A stretch of DNA of 64,000 nucleotides from Ephydatia muelleri (lineage: Eukaryota; Porifera; Demospongiae; Spongillida; Spongillidae), in NCBI GenBank assembly GCA_013339895.1, contig JABACO010000001.1, positions 2,616,309 through 2,680,308 of the forward strand. The letters are read 5' to 3'. The notes beneath the pieces are model-generated. The model worked only from the letters and a program-made list of their open reading frames with translations, was not told the origin of the DNA and searched no databases. Position 1 is the first letter of the stretch, and every line of letters starts with the position of its first letter. The position numbers and the translations under genes were made by a program. Shown piece after piece: positions 62,470 to 64,000 of this stretch.

Positions 62470-64000
62470 GGGCAACCAGGGAGGTTGGTAGAGGTGTGTT
62501 CTGTGTGATATGACAGGGTCATTTGGTCTTATTAATTATTAGGACAAAAGGGTTGTAGTAGCACAATACTGGGTGGGTGAGGTTTAGACCCGCCCCCTTG
62601 TCCTGTTATCAAAGACGTGTCAGGGTAAAAGACACTGCAACTTCTGAAGTAAACCAATCAGTGTAATAACCAGGCCAGTAGCCAGTGTTTTGCTTAAGTA
62701 ACCAGTGGTGAATCACTTGAATAAAAAAATGTTTATTGGCAGTTATGTTAGTAAACAGATTTAATTAGCAAATGTAATTTGGCTTCAAGGCGAGAGTGCT
62801 ACATGCATTTAGATCGCCAAATTAAAATCGGGATTGGAATGCATTATTCATTTACATCCCCCCCCTCCTCCCCCCCCCCTTTACTTTATTCATAATTCTT
62901 GGATGCTTAAAAACCAATTCTGATACCAAGCTTTGAATTGCGGAACAAATACATTCACATTACTGAACTAATAACTGTATAGGCACATGTGATCAGCAAT
63001 TCAACACAACATTTGCACTGATAAATAGAACACATACAGGTACCATATACAAACAAAGGTCAATGCTACCACTCGTGTGAGATTGTGCTGCATGAATGTG
63101 CGAAACACAGTTGCAAATGTTAAAGAATGGTTTACACAACTGCTCCGTACATTTTGTTTATATGATATACTTGGCATGCACTAACTACATGAAGGGAACA
63201 ACTTGAACAATATTTTTAATTCATTTCAAAAGCACAGACCTGAAATTAAACAAAAGCCACAATAGGTTTATGGTTTACTATATAGACGGTGATCGGGTTG
63301 CGGTAAACAGAACTAGTGTGCATGCGTAGATGTAATTAATCTGCTGTTGTACGTCTTGTGATTGATGTGGCATCCCCAAGCATAATGCAGACAAATGAAT
63401 TGTGTTTATAGCTGCACGTGTACGATATTGAGCAGAACATGAGCACATGTTAACATTTTGCTAACAAACACAACCAGAGAGCATTCCTTCAGCACACGTC
63501 CCCTGAGGCAAACAGTGATCTATCGTGAAACAGTTGATTGTGTTATAGAACCAGTTTATAGCATGTGGCATTTAGAAGTGATGGGCTCAAAAATGGTGAT
63601 GTCCGGCTTATGTCATCCTAATAGTATATTTGGATGTATTATTTTATAAGAATGTAAAATGACTTAATGAACGCATTATCTATAACCTTCTGGTACGCCG
63701 CTATACATAATCACACAGCTTAGACTCCTTTAAGAGCACATTAAACAGAGCATCATTTTCATGCATATATGTTTAACCCATGCAGATCACTCAAAGATGT
63801 ATTGACCGATTTTCAGGCTGCATGTCAGTCCCACAAATTCACATGGACATACATGTATATGTAGGCATCACGTGCATACATACATGTACATGTATTAGCA
63901 ACCTTGCCACCTTCCTGCCTTGCTTGTAAGTTTGCTACTTGGGTAAAATCCACCCTCATACACTGCCCTATCTATGCAGTAGTAACTTCTCTCCTATTAT
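62470..64000. other. No gene seen; 5' side of TRIM-NHL copy 2
   Basis: The first exon of copy 2 should be upstream on the minus strand, but no convincing ATG exon with donor was found here. A C-rich run lies at 62858-62880. The rest is AT-rich with no repeat that I recognise. Confidence 0.4.

Overview
This window is animal nuclear DNA, most likely from a sponge (demosponge), though another non-bilaterian is possible. The evidence is eukaryotic GT-AG gene structure with many very short introns (59 to 91 bp), a metazoan ribosomal protein gene, a metazoan-type 10-formyltetrahydrofolate dehydrogenase, a modular SRCR/LDL-receptor-A membrane receptor, TRIM-NHL genes and a 7TM receptor, all in a background of transposon fragments, minisatellites and homopolymer runs. 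Species assignment is inference. A run of exactly 1000 N (45357-46356) is an assembly gap.

Layout. 1-17 kb: two tandem paralogues of a minus-strand receptor gene built from phase-1 exons (short cysteine exon, LDLa, LDLa, split SRCR domain, then a transmembrane segment and a tyrosine-rich tail). Copy A (1-2698) runs off the left edge. Copy B (10528-14442) is complete at its 3' end. Between and upstream of them lie a ZMYM1/hAT-like transposase relic, MITE-like repeats, foldbacks and minisatellites. 18-28 kb: a 56-bp minisatellite, a well-preserved two-exon piggyBac transposase gene (719 aa), a miniature LTR retrotransposon nested in an older repeat, a candidate tRNA-Ser-derived SINE, a foldback with roughly 400-bp arms, and a 1.3-kb terminal-inverted-repeat element. 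29-37.4 kb and 50.3-53.5 kb: clusters of 5'-truncated fragments of one retrotransposon family (reverse transcriptase, then a CCHC knuckle, then a putative PD-(D/E)XK-like endonuclease domain), with a piggyBac-type MITE among them.

38.6-49 kb is the gene-rich core, all on the minus strand: RPL13 with a TOP-like 5' UTR exon, 17 exons of an ALDH1L-type 10-formyltetrahydrofolate dehydrogenase (its formyltransferase end lost in the gap), and an intronless 574-aa PLP decarboxylase of the histidine/serine decarboxylase type. 54.8-55.8 kb (+): an intronless 346-aa 7TM receptor. 57.8-62.4 kb (-): two tandem TRIM-NHL copies, both damaged.

I see no operon-like cooperation between neighbours; the genes look functionally independent. 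The items most worth a second look are the retroelement family, the intact piggyBac with an internally duplicated N-terminus, the precisely delimited LTR miniature with an empty-site paralogue, the bacterial-looking intronless decarboxylase, and the phase-1 exon-shuffled receptor pair. I found no clear new multi-gene system.
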